Shown here: piece after piece, positions 5,407-6,133 of the stretch
How positions within the stretch are numbered: position 1 is the first letter of the stretch
How the letters are laid out: each line of letters opens with the position of its first letter
NCBI GenBank assembly: GCA_021793715.1
Contig: JAJYSF010000060.1
Coordinates: forward strand, 1-6,133
Source: Actinomycetes bacterium
Lineage (GTDB): Bacteria > Actinomycetota > Actinomycetes > Actinomycetales > Microbacteriaceae
Length of the DNA: 6,133 nt
Direction of reading: 5' to 3'
Translations under genes and position numbers: made by a program
The notes under the pieces: generated by a model
What the model was told of the DNA's origin: nothing
Databases searched by the model: none
The model's input: the letters and a program-made list of their open reading frames with translations, nothing else

Positions 5407-5922
5407 TTACGCGTCGGGGGCTGCGACGGCCTCGTCGGCCACCCACAGCTCGTCCTCGGCGCTGAGCGTCTTCCACGCGACGACGAAGATGCCGACGGCG
5501 GCCGCGATGCCGAGCACGGCGGCGATGACGGCGCCCGCGCTCGTCTTCTTCTTCGGCGGCTCGACCATGATTTGTCGTTTGCCGAGCTTTGCCGCGGTCG
5601 CGTCGTACGCGCCGATCGCGCGCCCGACGGCGCCCCCGGCTGCGGGGATGACGCGGTTGTCGAAGAACTTCTTGCTCTTGCCGTAACCGTCGCGCACGTA
5701 CGGCGCGGCACGGTCGACATAAGGCTCGACGTACTCGTGGTACTTCTTCCGAGCCTCAGGAGCGAGAACCTCCTGGTTGATGGCGCTGAGCTGCTTGCCC
5801 GCGGCACGCGCTACATCGGCGGCCTGAGACGCCACAGCACGCTGGGCCTCCAACACCTGGTTGGCGGTGCCCTGCAGCTTGCGGAGCTCCTTCTTGCGCT
5901 TTCGGCTGAGGTTGACGCTCAC
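5407..5922 (-). CDS. Small membrane protein of unknown function, one C-terminal transmembrane helix
   Basis: A 171-residue protein that I do not recognise as a characterised family. The first 16 residues are very basic (SRKRKKELRKLQ). Residues 17-60 are alanine- and glutamine-rich with helical, coiled-coil-like character. Residues 61-90 are rich in tyrosine, lysine and aspartate (KKYHEYVEPYVDRAAPYVRDGYGKSKKFF in register). A lysine-rich patch (PPKKKT, 122-127) precedes one hydrophobic helix at about 128-149, and an acidic tail follows. By the positive-inside rule the long N-terminal part should be cytoplasmic. The GTG start at 5922 has GGGAGGG 7 bases upstream, a strong ribosome site. It is divergent from the peptidyl-prolyl isomerase gene and ends in a 15-bp hairpin. 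No enzymatic motif, and no helicase or nucleotide-binding motif, is present. The basic N-terminus could contact nucleic acid or lipid head groups, but that is a guess. Confidence 0.85.
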   Translation of the reverse strand: MSVNLSRKRKKELRKLQGTANQVLEAQRAVASQAADVARAAGKQLSAINQEVLAPEARKKYHEYVEPYVDRAAPYVRDGYGKSKKFFDNRVIPAAGGAVGRAIGAYDATAAKLGKRQIMVEPPKKKTSAGAVIAAVLGIAAAVGIFVVAWKTLSAEDELWVADEAVAAPDA

Positions 5923-6007
5923 GTGTGTGCCCTCCCGCGTTGTGACGAACTTTTTCCCATCCTGCCACGTTGAGGGGCGTCACGGCGATGGGATCGGCGT
6001 TCTCTGA

Positions 6008-6019
6008 GAGAATGGAGGA
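6008..6019 (+). promoter_or_regulatory. Start-site context of the isomerase gene: -10-like hexamer with abutting GGAGGA
   Basis: GAGAAT (6008-6013) matches four of six bases of the -10 consensus, and 6 bases separate it from the ATG at 6020. Those 6 bases are GGAGGA, a Shine-Dalgarno sequence too close to the ATG to work for this start. Either the transcript is leaderless, or an ATG or other codon further downstream is used; the residues before the conserved domain make the ATG at 6020 acceptable. Confidence 0.35.
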
Positions 6020-6133
6020 ATGACTCAGCACACCGCCGTCGCCACGCTTCACACCAACCACGGCGACATCGTCATCAACCTGTTCGGCGACCACGCCCCC
6101 GTCACGGTCGATAACTTCATCAGCTTCGCAATC
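6020..6133 (+). CDS. Cyclophilin-type peptidyl-prolyl cis-trans isomerase (partial, N-terminus)
   Basis: The first 38 codons are in the window and the rest runs off the right edge. The translation MTQHTAVATLHTNHGDIVINLFGDHAPVTVDNFISFA shows the cyclophilin opening: a strand with T..GDIVINLF, then the D..PVTVDNF helix start. These enzymes catalyse isomerisation of X-Pro peptide bonds during folding. No signal peptide or lipobox precedes the domain, so this should be the cytoplasmic form. The active-site arginine and the FHR...QGGD block would lie beyond the edge and cannot be checked. It is divergent from the membrane-protein gene with a 97-base spacer. Confidence 0.9.
   Translation, partial: MTQHTAVATLHTNHGDIVINLFGDHAPVTVDNFISFAI

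Noticed and set aside
5107..5973. A 288-codon open frame on the plus strand over the marR end, the spacer and the membrane-protein gene
   Set aside because: It crosses a 15-bp terminator-type hairpin, lies antisense to a gene with a strong ribosome site, and shows no domain-like sequence.
5942..5983. GTGACG...CGTCAC dyad between the membrane-protein and isomerase genes
   Set aside because: The arms are only 6 bp and are 30 bases apart, which is expected by chance in GC-rich DNA; no promoter element is phased with it.
1..6133. Mobile elements, CRISPR arrays, tRNA or rRNA genes
   Set aside because: I saw no transposase or integrase frame, no regularly spaced direct repeats, no cloverleaf-type sequence and no rRNA signature in the window.

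Overview
This is a GC-rich window with dense, short-spaced genes and several start codons that lack Shine-Dalgarno sequences and sit directly behind a -10-like hexamer. That, together with the families present, points to a high-GC actinobacterium. Microbacteriaceae, for example a Microbacterium relative, is my inference; no rRNA or other direct taxonomic marker is present.

Layout. Positions 1-1783 (minus strand) hold a CstA-family carbon-starvation transporter. The first codons of a tightly coupled small downstream gene, possibly a YbdD/YjiX-type partner, run off the left edge. A 137-nt divergent spacer separates this from aroQ (type II 3-dehydroquinate dehydratase, plus strand, 1921-2355). 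aroQ converges on a YbaK/EbsC-family trans-editing deacylase gene (minus, 2423-2926), and the short space between them is almost entirely a long imperfect inverted repeat. Next is a minus-strand pair (3037-4627): a luciferase-like flavin monooxygenase followed, with an 8-nt overlap, by its FMN reductase. The pair resembles the CE1758/CE1759 two-component LLM duo. It is divergent from a MarR-family regulator (plus, 4719-5168), and a perfect 14-bp palindrome lies between them. A 238-nt non-coding stretch with several dyads, including a 15-bp perfect hairpin, separates marR from a convergent minus-strand gene for a small single-pass membrane protein of unknown function (5407-5922). The window ends in the start of a cyclophilin-type peptidyl-prolyl isomerase (plus, 6020 to the edge).

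How they work together. The only clear functional module is marR / LLM monooxygenase / FMN reductase: the reductase would supply reduced FMN to the monooxygenase, and the MarR protein, acting at the shared palindrome, probably controls both directions. The substrate cannot be read from the sequence. cstA with a small partner is a nutrient-uptake unit; aroQ, the deacylase and the isomerase are housekeeping genes. I see no mobile element, tRNA, rRNA or CRISPR array. I do not see a clearly new system; the points most worth checking are the aroQ-ybaK inverted repeat, the marR/LLM palindrome, the leaderless-type starts, and the skewed distribution of GGATCC.
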